A stretch of 64,000 nucleotides of DNA from Murimonas intestini (GTDB lineage: Bacteria > Bacillota > Clostridia > Lachnospirales > Lachnospiraceae): contig NZ_JANKBI010000025.1 in NCBI RefSeq assembly GCF_024622195.1, positions 16,640 through 80,639 on the forward strand. Direction: 5' to 3'. Both the position numbers and the translations under genes were made by a program. Under the pieces are notes generated by a model, which worked only from the letters and a program-made list of their open reading frames with translations, was not told where the DNA came from and searched no databases. This document shows, piece after piece, positions 25,076-34,591 of this stretch. Every line of letters begins with the position of its first letter. The first letter of the stretch is position 1.

Positions 25076-27093
25076 CCCTTTATCTCCTTCAACACAGCAA
25101 AACCATTGCGCTCCAGGACTGCCTTCTCCTCATACCTGCATTTCTTCAGGTAATCATAGACCGGCGTCTCTACACTTACTTCCGCTTCTTTTGCTGTAAA
25201 ATTAAAGACATAATAGTAGTTTTCACCATTCAGGACACGGCGGACTACCTCTATCTTTTCTTCTGCCTTCACCGGGTTCTTAGAGATCCCCGCCCTCCGG
25301 CACAGATACTGAAACAGCTCTCCCATGGCCTCTTTTTCCAGATCAGTGCCCATGTAGACTGCTGTTCCTTTGCCATAAGTATTCTCGCTGATGACCATGC
25401 TGTCTGTCTTATAGTCCTGGGTATATGTGCCTATGGCCCTGGCGCTTCCTCCAAGTATATCAGACCACATGCCGTCTGTGCTGACTGCTTCTGATCCGTC
25501 CAGATCCAGGCGGACATTCGTGTGGTTATCCTTAAAAACAGGCTCCACTTCCTCCACAACAGCCCCGAAAACATCTGTCAGACCTGCCGGAAGTGAATCT
25601 GTATAGCCCACGTTGTCCTCATTTTTAGCTGAGGTCAGGAAGGTTCCAAGCAGTATGCCGCCCTCCTCTGTAAATCTGCGCAGCTTCTGCTGAAACTCTC
25701 TGGAAGCCACAAAAGCTGACGGCACAATGAGGAATTTATATTTGGAGAAATCTGCATCATAGCTTATCACGTCAGAATTATATCCGTTGTCCTCCAGCAC
25801 ATGGTACATCTTTCCCGCATAGTCCAGATATTTAAAATCCGGGTCATTAACAGGCTTTATGCGCAGAGCCCAGTGTGTGTCATAGTCCACACAGATGGCG
25901 ATCTCATTTGCAAATCCGGCATTTTCAAGAGGTTCCAGCTCCTTTAAAAGCCGGGCTGTCTCCTGCATTTCATAATATCTGCGCCTTGGGACTCCATCCA
26001 TATCAACAATAGCATAATTCAGCTGCTCAGCCCCGAACGGGAACGTGCGGAACTGGAAATGCAGCATCATTTCCGCTCCATGGGCAAATGACTGCAGCAC
26101 TGCCTGCTTTAATGCACCGGGATTAGGCTGTACGCGCCCTGAGCCTCCAAAACGGTGGCCTCCCCCTGACATGAATTCCATGACCCAGAACGGCGCCCCG
26201 TCCTTGACTCCCCTTGCAAATGCATAGGGGAAGGAATCTACTGCAGCATCCCTGAGCCCGGGATAATAGTCAAATCCATAGCAGTCCAGCTTTCTTGTGC
26301 TCTTATAATAATCGATGCTGTTCGTTGCAAGGCCTGTTCCGTTTGTTGTGACAGGATACTCCGTATAGCCATGGAGCACATCTGACTGGATGTCCTGGTA
26401 CTCGATCTGGGATTCACTGCAGAAGCGCTCGTATTCCAGCCTCAGCGTGGGATTTTCAAAATAGACCGGCATTTTCTGCTCTGCACTTACTTCTATTGTG
26501 TTCACCGGCATCCTGATCTGGTCAAAGCTGTCGTAATCCTGTCCCCAGAAAATATTGCCGCTGCGGCGGTTATACTCTTCTATGGTCTTATATTTGTCTT
26601 TAAGCCACTCTGAGAACTTAGCCTGGCAGACAGGGCAGTGGCACCTTCCTGATGCCTCCTGGGCCGGTTCATTATCAATCTGGAATCCGCACACATATGG
26701 ATTTTTTCCAAAACGCCTTCCGATCTCTTCTGTTATCTTCCTGGAGTATTCTCTGTACACAGGATTGTTATAGCAGTAGAACCGTCTTCCGCCAAAGGGG
26801 CGCTCCAGGCCCCTGTTATCCACGTACACAACCTCCGGATGCTTATATACAAGCCATGCGGGAGGGCAGGCTGTGGGAGTGCAGATGATGCTTCTGATCC
26901 CTGCCTTTCCCAGCCTCTCCACAGCTGCCTCCAGCCAGTCAAACTGGTACTCTCCCTCCCTGGGTTCCATTCTGCACCAGGCAAACTCACCCATTCTGAC
27001 TGTGTTAATGCCGGATTCGATCAGAAGTATCATGTCATGTTCCAGTTCTTCCGCCGTCTTATGCTCCGGGTAATATGCTGCTCCGTAATACAT
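25072..27093 (-). CDS. GH42 beta-galactosidase
   Basis: A 673-residue family 42 enzyme that removes terminal beta-galactose. The N-terminus MYYGAAYYPEH, then GINTVRMGEFAWCRMEP, is the family barrel start. The acid/base Glu is in GFQIDNEPAQEASG near residue 140, and the nucleophile Glu in FWVMEFMSGG near residue 305. Cys residues in GRCHCPVCQAKF probably bind zinc as in other GH42 enzymes. A beta-galactosidase trimerisation domain and a short C-terminal domain follow. There is no export signal, so the enzyme is intracellular. It lies 11 bases after GH29 and overlaps GH31 by 4 bases, placing it firmly in the same operon. Confidence 0.92.
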   Translation of the reverse strand: MYYGAAYYPEHKTAEELEHDMILLIESGINTVRMGEFAWCRMEPREGEYQFDWLEAAVERLGKAGIRSIICTPTACPPAWLVYKHPEVVYVDNRGLERPFGGRRFYCYNNPVYREYSRKITEEIGRRFGKNPYVCGFQIDNEPAQEASGRCHCPVCQAKFSEWLKDKYKTIEEYNRRSGNIFWGQDYDSFDQIRMPVNTIEVSAEQKMPVYFENPTLRLEYERFCSESQIEYQDIQSDVLHGYTEYPVTTNGTGLATNSIDYYKSTRKLDCYGFDYYPGLRDAAVDSFPYAFARGVKDGAPFWVMEFMSGGGHRFGGSGRVQPNPGALKQAVLQSFAHGAEMMLHFQFRTFPFGAEQLNYAIVDMDGVPRRRYYEMQETARLLKELEPLENAGFANEIAICVDYDTHWALRIKPVNDPDFKYLDYAGKMYHVLEDNGYNSDVISYDADFSKYKFLIVPSAFVASREFQQKLRRFTEEGGILLGTFLTSAKNEDNVGYTDSLPAGLTDVFGAVVEEVEPVFKDNHTNVRLDLDGSEAVSTDGMWSDILGGSARAIGTYTQDYKTDSMVISENTYGKGTAVYMGTDLEKEAMGELFQYLCRRAGISKNPVKAEEKIEVVRRVLNGENYYYVFNFTAKEAEVSVETPVYDYLKKCRYEEKAVLERNGFAVLKEIKG

Positions 27094-27104
27094 CTTCTCT
27101 CTCC

Positions 27105-28451
27105 TTATTCTTTTCCTGTGAAATAGACTTCCTCTGCCTGCTTTCTCTCTACATCCCTGTCAAGTGTAAGCACAATGACCGTGTCTGTCTCAGGCTTTTC
27201 TATTCCGTTTAAGTCAACCTTAAAAGCTCCCTCATTCTGGACAAACGGAACTGCATCGCCCTCATATGTGGCAGCGGCTTTGATCTTATATCCCTCCAGA
27301 GGTATCCACTGCGCTGAGCACTCTTTTGTGTCAAGCACATGCAGATATATTTTATTTCCGTTTGAAGTGGTGCCGTACACATTGTCCACCGGCTCGATCG
27401 GGCCTCCCCTTGTGCCGTAGACTGCATCAGCGTATTTCCTGAGCCAGTCCCCGATCTCTCTCATCCTGTTCTTGACTTCATCTGAGAGCTTACCGTTCCT
27501 GTCAGGCCCCACATTTAAGAGGAAGTTTCCATCCCGGCAGATGACATTTACAAGCATCTTTATGAGCCAGTCAAAATCTGATACAGGGTCATCAGCCATC
27601 CAGCCCCAGGAGCAGCCGCTGCATACGCACATATTCTTTTCCCACGGCACAGGAAGGATCTTTCCTGTGATCTCATGGCTTCCCTCATCACAGTAGAAGT
27701 CGCCTTCATAGCCGGAACGCGGGTTCAGCAGAGTTTTGGGATTGTATTTGCGGACAATCTTATTTAATTTGACCGGCTCCCAGAACCAGGCGCTGGATGT
27801 GTCACTTCCCTTGTGCGCCAGCCAGCCGCCGTCATACCACATGATATCAATAGGACCGTATTTGCTGCACAGCTCTTCTACCTGGCCGTAGCACTGATCC
27901 TTCATGAGCTGGGCATTTTCAGGCAGCCCTTCCGGATCAAAGTATCCCGGGAACCTCCAGTCCATGGGTGAATAATACAGGCCGACCTTCAGGCCCGCAG
28001 CTCTTGCCGCATCTGTATATTCTTTTACAAAATCTCTGTGGGAAGCTGTATTGTAGCTGTTAAAGCCTTCATAGCTGGCCTTGCTGTCCCAGAGGGCAAA
28101 TCCGTCATGATGCCTTGTCACCATGACCATATATTTAGCGCCGAATTCTTTTGCCAGGTCTGTCCACTCTGTCATGGAGAAGTCCTGGGGATTAAACTCA
28201 TCCGCCAGCCCTTCATATTCTTCCTTTGGAATCTGCTCATTGAACCTGGCCCATTCCCCTCTTCCCAGGATAGAATAGAGGCCCCAATGTACGAACATTC
28301 CAACCTTAGCGTCTCTCCACCACTGGAGGTCTTCAGGCTGAAGCTTTAATTCCGGGCACTTCACTCCCCCTAAGCTCTTCAAATTAATACTGCTCTTGAG
28401 CATGGATTTCAGCTCTGCGCCTGTCATTTCTCTAGGTAACTTTGTCGCCAT
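27105..28451 (-). CDS. GH29 alpha-L-fucosidase
   Basis: A 448-residue family 29 fucosidase. It has WWRDAKVGMFVHWGLYS at the barrel entrance, YMVMVTRHHDGFALWDS, and the nucleophile Asp in IDIMWYDGGW near residue 220. The barrel end NFLLNVGPDRNGKL is conserved, and the C-terminal sandwich is shortened. Without a signal peptide it works in the cytoplasm. The ATG at 28451 has AAGGAGG before it; the longer frame starts inside the upstream gene. It cleaves alpha-linked fucose from imported oligosaccharides, complementing the GH95 enzyme three genes upstream, which prefers a different linkage. Confidence 0.92.
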   Translation of the reverse strand: MATKLPREMTGAELKSMLKSSINLKSLGGVKCPELKLQPEDLQWWRDAKVGMFVHWGLYSILGRGEWARFNEQIPKEEYEGLADEFNPQDFSMTEWTDLAKEFGAKYMVMVTRHHDGFALWDSKASYEGFNSYNTASHRDFVKEYTDAARAAGLKVGLYYSPMDWRFPGYFDPEGLPENAQLMKDQCYGQVEELCSKYGPIDIMWYDGGWLAHKGSDTSSAWFWEPVKLNKIVRKYNPKTLLNPRSGYEGDFYCDEGSHEITGKILPVPWEKNMCVCSGCSWGWMADDPVSDFDWLIKMLVNVICRDGNFLLNVGPDRNGKLSDEVKNRMREIGDWLRKYADAVYGTRGGPIEPVDNVYGTTSNGNKIYLHVLDTKECSAQWIPLEGYKIKAAATYEGDAVPFVQNEGAFKVDLNGIEKPETDTVIVLTLDRDVERKQAEEVYFTGKE

Positions 28452-28470
28452 TTTTATTTCCTCCTTATTG

Positions 28471-31191
28471 TTAATCTTCCTCATAAAGCCAGTCCAGCGT
28501 CTCCAGGCCTTCTCCGCCCAGGTTCGCGTTTCTCGGCTTCATTTTCGTATCAGCAGATACAACGCCCGCAATCATAAATGCGCCTGTGCCGAAATATATC
28601 TCATGAGTTCCCTTTTCATAGCGGTACGCATGGATGTTGATGGGAGGGCAGGCCTCGGCTTTAATCGCATTTGCATAGACAACAGTAAGCCCTCCCCTGT
28701 CATCTGCATGTGTATTCGTCTCCAGGTCCGGCAGCTGCAGCCATTCCACACCCTTTGCATTCATGTATCCCACCAGCACATAGGAGTCCTCCGGCAGTTC
28801 CAGTTTAACGGTCACGCCTTCTTCAATTGCCGCTCCCAGGCCCATCCTGACGGCAGTCATTTTTTCCAGCTCCGGCGCCAGGTTGATGACCTTGCAGGAA
28901 CAGTCTGAGAACACGCTGTCTCCCTTGACAAGCCTGTACGTCTCACATCCATCCGTTCCCAGCAGCTTAAACGGCGCCGGTGTCAGCGGCTCTGCTGTCA
29001 CTTCCTTTGTGTGGTCTGTGGGCAGTATGCCTGCTTTCAGGTCAGCCAGATGTGATTTGAAGCAGGCCAGCTCCTTTTCATATTCCGGCAGACATGATGT
29101 CCAGTGGCCGTATGTCTCCCCATTTGGGAATGGGATCTTTCTCTGGGGGGTCTGCATGCTGTTGGCATAGAGATAAGTCTTGTCTGTCAGTTCTGCCAGC
29201 TTTCTGTACTCTTCCAGAGATTCCTCCATCAGCTTCTCAGCCTTTTCCAGCAGGGCCACATCGCCTCTGCATTTCTCATCCATAGTGTATTTGTAGCGGA
29301 GTATCTCCATGGCAGCTTCTATCTTTTTACAGTAGGACATTGACATTTCATATATAGCCCTGGCATCTGTATAAAGACGGTTTAAGTCCTCGCTGCCGCT
29401 GCCTTCCGTCTCAATGACTTCCCCGCAGAGGGCAAGGGCCTTTTTGGCATGGGCGCTTACTTCTTTTACACAGTCATAAGGAGTCTCCCCGATGTGGGCC
29501 TCTCCCGCCACTTCCTTTAACATATAGTCGTCCGGCTGCTCTCCCTTGCGGGCTACAGAATCCCACAGCTCCTTATTCGGACGGTATCTGTTTACATTTG
29601 TAAACTGGCTCATGCTCATTCCAAGGCTCATAGTCTGGCGGTTTCCCTCTGTGATTCCAACTCTTCCCAGGATCTTCGGCGCACACTGTGCAGCGTTCTC
29701 CTGAGCCTCCAGAAGCTTAGCTGCTGAACCGGCTGGGATTTTGTAATGCTTTGCAAAGACATTGATCCAGTGTTCTCTCTCTGTGTTTTCCTCCCTGTTT
29801 GGATTCCATGCATAACGGAACCACGCTGCAAACCAGATATAGTCGCGGTCCATCTGAAGCAGGCGCGGCGATACCTTGTCAGGCGTATAAGGCCAGTCCC
29901 AGTAGAACAGAGGATACAGATGCAGTCCGTTGCAGCCGTAGCGGCTCTGCCCTGCCTGCACACATTTCTGTATGTAGAGCGGCGCATTAAACTGGAACGG
30001 CTCTAAGTCGGCCAGGATATGGACATTCATAATATGTGTAGTCCCAAGCCCTGAAAGAGTCTGATGGATCGTCTGCCATTTTCCCTTCGGGTAATAAGTC
30101 GTGAGGCTCTCCCCATTATACTTCCACATGGTGTAGAGATGGGAATATATCTTCTGGGCCTCTTCCATGGCTCCGATGGGGTCACAGTCATGTCCCCTTA
30201 AAATGACAGGCGGCTCTTCTGTAAGCCCTGCTTCCTTCACTCCGTCTTTCACAGCCGGGATAATCGTGTCAATAAACCAGTCTGTCTTGTTCTGAGTTCC
30301 CCTCAGCGCCTCTCCAAGACATACCATAAGACCGATATGCGGGAAGGACTTAATAAACTCTGTAATAGATTTCTTTGTATAGTCAGCAACAAGAGGATTG
30401 ATATTGCTCTGCAGCAGCTCCAGTCCATGATGCTGTGCAAACGGCAGAGGGATATGGATATTGTAGAACTTCAGCACAACCCAGATTCCCCTCCTGTCAC
30501 ATTCTGATGTGAGCCATCCGAATACTTCCCTGTTCATCTCAAATTCTTCCTCTGTGACCTCCAGAGCTTCCGGATAATCGGGAACCTTAACCAGAGATGA
30601 GAATGGATGGCCGCTCCAGATATAAAGCACATTACAGCGCATATCCAGCATCATATCCAGGAATCTTGTCCACATTTCCTTATCGTAAAACCATGGGAAA
30701 CGCTCAGGTGTGATAGGATATTCATATGTAAGCCTGGGCGCCTCAACCTTTGTCTTCTGGAGGCCCACAGCCGGCCCTCTCAGTTTGAAGGCAGGCGCGT
30801 CTCCAAATGTGATCTCAGCCGGGTATTCGCCGTCTCTTTCTATCCTGTCGCACAGCTCCATGCAGCCGTAGAGCGCTCCTGTATCATCGCCTCCGCAGAT
30901 CACATTTAATTCCGCCGGGCATGTTTCTATATAAAACCCTTCTTTTCCGGGTGCATGTGTATGGAATACCAGAATTTCATTTTCTTCCAGCCATTTCAGG
31001 AAACCGTCTTGTCCGTACACAGAAACATAAAGCTTCTTTCCTTCAATCTTTCTGTAATCAGCGTACTGCTCCGGCATCTTGGCAAAATCCACCTCATAGC
31101 CCGCTGCCTTTAATGCTGATGTGGCTCTTTCCAATCCCAGCCCGATACGGGCGCTTACGATTCCATTTCCAATAATAGTGACTTTCTTCAT
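28471..31191 (-). CDS. Large GH67/GH20-like glycoside hydrolase of unknown specificity
   Basis: A 906-residue protein. Residues about 1-130 form an alpha/beta domain ending in VICGGDDTGALYGCMELCD, the type found before the barrels of GH20 and GH67 enzymes. A TIM-barrel-like region follows, with NVLYIWSGHPFSSL, FPHIGLMVCLGEALRG and GLHLYPLFYWDWPYTPDK; the Glu in CLGEALRG is a possible catalytic residue. The last 250 residues are helical and then beta-rich. No signal peptide is seen. An upstream TTG start is possible, but GGAGG fits the ATG at 31191. It sits between GH95 and GH29 in one operon. An alpha-glucuronidase-like or hexosaminidase-like activity is plausible; I cannot assign a family with confidence. 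Confidence 0.6.
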   Translation of the reverse strand: MKKVTIIGNGIVSARIGLGLERATSALKAAGYEVDFAKMPEQYADYRKIEGKKLYVSVYGQDGFLKWLEENEILVFHTHAPGKEGFYIETCPAELNVICGGDDTGALYGCMELCDRIERDGEYPAEITFGDAPAFKLRGPAVGLQKTKVEAPRLTYEYPITPERFPWFYDKEMWTRFLDMMLDMRCNVLYIWSGHPFSSLVKVPDYPEALEVTEEEFEMNREVFGWLTSECDRRGIWVVLKFYNIHIPLPFAQHHGLELLQSNINPLVADYTKKSITEFIKSFPHIGLMVCLGEALRGTQNKTDWFIDTIIPAVKDGVKEAGLTEEPPVILRGHDCDPIGAMEEAQKIYSHLYTMWKYNGESLTTYYPKGKWQTIHQTLSGLGTTHIMNVHILADLEPFQFNAPLYIQKCVQAGQSRYGCNGLHLYPLFYWDWPYTPDKVSPRLLQMDRDYIWFAAWFRYAWNPNREENTEREHWINVFAKHYKIPAGSAAKLLEAQENAAQCAPKILGRVGITEGNRQTMSLGMSMSQFTNVNRYRPNKELWDSVARKGEQPDDYMLKEVAGEAHIGETPYDCVKEVSAHAKKALALCGEVIETEGSGSEDLNRLYTDARAIYEMSMSYCKKIEAAMEILRYKYTMDEKCRGDVALLEKAEKLMEESLEEYRKLAELTDKTYLYANSMQTPQRKIPFPNGETYGHWTSCLPEYEKELACFKSHLADLKAGILPTDHTKEVTAEPLTPAPFKLLGTDGCETYRLVKGDSVFSDCSCKVINLAPELEKMTAVRMGLGAAIEEGVTVKLELPEDSYVLVGYMNAKGVEWLQLPDLETNTHADDRGGLTVVYANAIKAEACPPINIHAYRYEKGTHEIYFGTGAFMIAGVVSADTKMKPRNANLGGEGLETLDWLYEED

Positions 31192-31213
31192 ATTTTCCTC
31201 CAATTATTATCTA

Positions 31214-33493
31214 TTAAAACTTAAATTCAACTGACTTTCCTGCAGGACAGAATATCTTCATTTCCCTGTCCTTCCAGCAGAACACTGAATCAGTATCCTC
31301 TGATGCATAAAGTGTTACTGATACTGGTCTGCCGTTTTCCCAGCTCATATCTATCCTGCGCCCGCCTCTCAGGCAGAACCCCTTCACCATACCGCACTCC
31401 CAGCGCTTGGGAATGGCAGGCAGCAGATATGTCCTGCCGTTTCTTTCCTGCACCAGGCCCTCAAGCACTGCCTCCGCTATGCCGAAATTGCCGTCGATCT
31501 GGAAGGGTGGGTGTACATCCAGCATATTGTCCTGTATACATTTAGACAGCAGCTGGGCAATATTCTCCCTGAGCGCTTCTCCGTCCTGAAGCCTGGCCGC
31601 AAAGCAGGCAAGCCATGCCCTGCTCCAGCCTGTATGTCCGCCTCCGTTTGCCAGCCTGTATTCCAGTGTCTTTCTGGCTGCATCAAACAGCTCCTTTTTT
31701 TCCGGAGTGATCTCATTGCCCGGATGAAGGCCGTACAGATGTGAGATATGGCGGTGCCCCGGCTCTGTCTCTTCATACTCCTCCATCCATTCCAGCAGCC
31801 TTCCGTCACTGCCAATCATCAAAGGCGGCAGCTTATTGAGCATACCTTCCAGAAGGGCTGACTCTTCCTCATCACATATAGAGAGTTCACTCATTCCCTT
31901 TATGTAGGAGGTGAGCAGCTGGCGCAGGATGCAGTTATCCATTGCTGTCCCCATGGCCAGCGCGCCTGTCTCACCTTTCCTGGACCTGTATGTATTTTCC
32001 GGGGATACCACCGGCCCTGTTACAAGATATCCGTTTGGCAGTTCATAGAGGTAATCCTCAAAAAACCTGATCGCCTCCCGCATCAGCGGCATGGACTCCT
32101 CCAAAAATTTCTTGTCTTTTGTATACTCATAGTGATCATAGAGGTGTATACAAAGCCATGCTCCTCCCATTACCCAATATGGGGAGGCATCAAAAATCCC
32201 CTCAGGCGCTGTGCAGCCCCATACATTAGTATTGTGGTGGGCACAAAATCCCCTGCTGTGGTAAAGCTTATCCGCTGTCTTCCTGCCGTTTTGAGCCAGC
32301 AGCCTGATCAGGCCAAACAGAGGCAGATGGCATCTGGAAAGCCCAGCCTTTTCTACAAACCAATAGTTCATCTGAGTATTTATATTGATCGTGTACTGGC
32401 ACTGCCAGGGCGGCTCATACGCTCCGCTCCACAATCCCTGAAGGTTTGCCGGCAGACGGCAGCCGTCCGAAGAGGATATCATAAGATACCTGGCAAACTG
32501 TACCAGCAGCATGGCAAGCTGCAGCTCATTTTCACGATTTCCTTCTCTGAAGCCCTTCAGCATCTCATCTGTAGTTATTGCTGTCTCTTCTGATAAACAC
32601 TCATTTACGCACTCACTGCCAAGACACAGCTCAAAATTATTGTAAAGCTCACCATAATCCCTGAGATGCTCCTGAAGGATCTGTTCAAATCCTGCTGCCT
32701 CCGCTCTGTCAAGTATCTCCTGCGCCTCCCGGCCCAGATTCCCGTAAGCCTCCTCTACCTCTTTCCTGTTTCCTTTCAGGCAGTCATCGTAGTCCGTTAA
32801 AGATGTCAGATATATGACTGTCTCTTTTTTTTCTTCTATATATACTGCGTCGCCCAGGTTCCTGGCATCAGGAGATGCAATTCTGACAGCGCTGAGATAA
32901 TGCATGCCTCCCACACCATTCTCTCCCCAGTTTCCTGCAGTACGCTCTCCCAGCTTCCCTGTATATTCTTCAAAAGGCTTTCTGCTGATATTGGCGCTTA
33001 CAGTGATACTTCCGGTCCCTACAGCTCTGATCCTCACTGCCAGTACATTATATTTCCTGCTCACCAGATGTTCTCTCTCATACCGGGTGCCGTTCATCTC
33101 ATATGTAACCTTCGCAGCTGCCCTGCTGATATCAAGACGGCGTTCATAATTTTCAGCCTTTCCTGTCTCTCCCAGAAAACAGAGTCTCAGGTCTCCGGCC
33201 GGCTGATACGGATTATTATACTTAGGTGTGGATGTCAGCGCCATCTTAGCAAGAAAGGCAGCTTTCTCCACCCGTCCCTCAAGAAGCAGTTCTCTTATAT
33301 TCTGAAGCTCCCCGTATGCATCAGGGTTTTCCCTGTCTCTTGAAGGTCCGTAGCAGAGAGTCTCTTCATTAATAATGATCGTCTCTTCCTTCAGTTTTCC
33401 CATAACCATGGTGCCCAGCCGCCCATTCCCCAGCGGCAGCCCGTCATCCCATTTTCTTGCGGGCCTCTTCAGATAAATGGATAATCCTCTCAT
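31214..33493 (-). CDS. GH95 alpha-fucosidase (or alpha-galactosidase)
   Basis: A 759-residue family 95 enzyme with inverting mechanism. The N-terminal domain has WDDGLPLGNGRLGTMVMG and IIINEETLCYGP. In the helical barrel the catalytic Asn pair is in TININTQMNYWF, the acid Glu in VVSPENTYRSR, and the Asp in FQIDGNFGIAEAV, so all key residues are present. The ATG at 33493 is preceded by GAGGAG and comes 13 bases after the esterase stop. GH95 cleaves alpha-1,2-linked L-fucose, and some members remove alpha-L-galactose. That fits xyloglucan side chains or host glycan tips. It is cytoplasmic, as there is no signal. Confidence 0.9.
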   Translation of the reverse strand: MRGLSIYLKRPARKWDDGLPLGNGRLGTMVMGKLKEETIIINEETLCYGPSRDRENPDAYGELQNIRELLLEGRVEKAAFLAKMALTSTPKYNNPYQPAGDLRLCFLGETGKAENYERRLDISRAAAKVTYEMNGTRYEREHLVSRKYNVLAVRIRAVGTGSITVSANISRKPFEEYTGKLGERTAGNWGENGVGGMHYLSAVRIASPDARNLGDAVYIEEKKETVIYLTSLTDYDDCLKGNRKEVEEAYGNLGREAQEILDRAEAAGFEQILQEHLRDYGELYNNFELCLGSECVNECLSEETAITTDEMLKGFREGNRENELQLAMLLVQFARYLMISSSDGCRLPANLQGLWSGAYEPPWQCQYTININTQMNYWFVEKAGLSRCHLPLFGLIRLLAQNGRKTADKLYHSRGFCAHHNTNVWGCTAPEGIFDASPYWVMGGAWLCIHLYDHYEYTKDKKFLEESMPLMREAIRFFEDYLYELPNGYLVTGPVVSPENTYRSRKGETGALAMGTAMDNCILRQLLTSYIKGMSELSICDEEESALLEGMLNKLPPLMIGSDGRLLEWMEEYEETEPGHRHISHLYGLHPGNEITPEKKELFDAARKTLEYRLANGGGHTGWSRAWLACFAARLQDGEALRENIAQLLSKCIQDNMLDVHPPFQIDGNFGIAEAVLEGLVQERNGRTYLLPAIPKRWECGMVKGFCLRGGRRIDMSWENGRPVSVTLYASEDTDSVFCWKDREMKIFCPAGKSVEFKF

Positions 33494-33506
33494 TTTTAAT
33501 CTCCTC

Positions 33507-34589
33507 TCAGACATGGTGTCTGCTGCGGTAATCCATCACTCTGTGCCAGTCATCCCGGCTCAGATAATGTGTCCCCTCTCTCATGTGATAGCCAATGCTG
33601 CCCTCGCAGAGCACATCGCCTGTTTCAGGATACTTATCAGGAGTCACCAGACCTTTTTTTCCATAGAGTTCAAAGGCCTTTGAAGCGGCAGCACAGCCCA
33701 GAAATTCTGACCTGGGGTCTGCCCAGCCATCTTCTGCGGCGCTTGATACATACAGGTGCCGGGGCGCTGTCAGGGAAAGCAGGAAATGCTGGTCAAAGGG
33801 CAGTTCCTCTGTCTTCCCCAGGTACTCAAAAAAGTTTCCTGCAAACCAGAGCCGCGAACCCCTGCCATTCAGGTTCTCTATCTGCTCCCCGCTCTTTCCC
33901 CGAAACAGGGCGGCGCCTCCTGCGCCTGACTGGATTGCGGCGGTAAGGCTGAATCTCTCATCGAAAGCCCCTGCAAGCAGAGCTGTCTTACCCAGCCTGG
34001 AGTGTCCCATAACAGCCGCACGCTCCTCATCGATACTCTCATTTTCCAGGATATAATCCAGTATGCGGGATGCCCCCCAGGACCATATCTTAAGCTTTCC
34101 CCAGCTGTCAAACGGATTTCTTGTGCAGAAGCGCCCCAGACCGTTTTTATGCTCGTCGTAATAGTCAGGCGCCATATCCTGATAGCAGACGCTTGCTATG
34201 GCATATCCCTCATCCAGTATTTCCTCACCTATTCCGTCCGCTATCTCAGGCGTAAAGGACAGGTACAGAAAAAGCGGCGGATTCTCTGCCTTCTTCGGCA
34301 GCGCAATCTGGAAAGGAAACGCGGCATGGGAAAAATCAGACCTGATATCCAGCTGGACCGTCTTAACGACAGCTTTTCCTCCAAATCCATTCTGTTCCTC
34401 CCTGACTACAGTTCCGGACGTTTTAAATGACAGCCTCGTCGCATATCCGGCAAACTGTTCTGACAGCAGCCCTTTGATCTGTTCTCTGCGTTTTCTCCAG
34501 AACTCCTGACTTACAGCACCTCCTTTAACATCCATCCCGAAAAGCTCCGGAATCCGGCGTTTTTCTATCTCTGACTGTAGAAATCCCAT
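33507..34589 (-). CDS. CE15-type glucuronoyl esterase-like alpha/beta hydrolase
   Basis: A 360-residue serine hydrolase related to carbohydrate esterase family 15. The nucleophile is Ser197 in AAVMGHSRLGKTALLAGA. The acid region is SSAAEDGWADP, and the His is in MREGTHYLSRDDWHRVMDY near the C-terminus, where the conserved Trp also sits. CE15 enzymes cut ester bonds between (4-O-methyl-)glucuronic acid and alcohols, or methyl glucuronate. No signal peptide is present, so it would act inside the cell on imported esterified oligosaccharides, unusual for classical lignin-carbohydrate esterases. It lies 2 bases after the GH2 gene. A more general acetyl esterase role is possible. Confidence 0.72.
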   Translation of the reverse strand: MGFLQSEIEKRRIPELFGMDVKGGAVSQEFWRKRREQIKGLLSEQFAGYATRLSFKTSGTVVREEQNGFGGKAVVKTVQLDIRSDFSHAAFPFQIALPKKAENPPLFLYLSFTPEIADGIGEEILDEGYAIASVCYQDMAPDYYDEHKNGLGRFCTRNPFDSWGKLKIWSWGASRILDYILENESIDEERAAVMGHSRLGKTALLAGAFDERFSLTAAIQSGAGGAALFRGKSGEQIENLNGRGSRLWFAGNFFEYLGKTEELPFDQHFLLSLTAPRHLYVSSAAEDGWADPRSEFLGCAAASKAFELYGKKGLVTPDKYPETGDVLCEGSIGYHMREGTHYLSRDDWHRVMDYRSRHHV

Positions 34590-34591
34590 TC

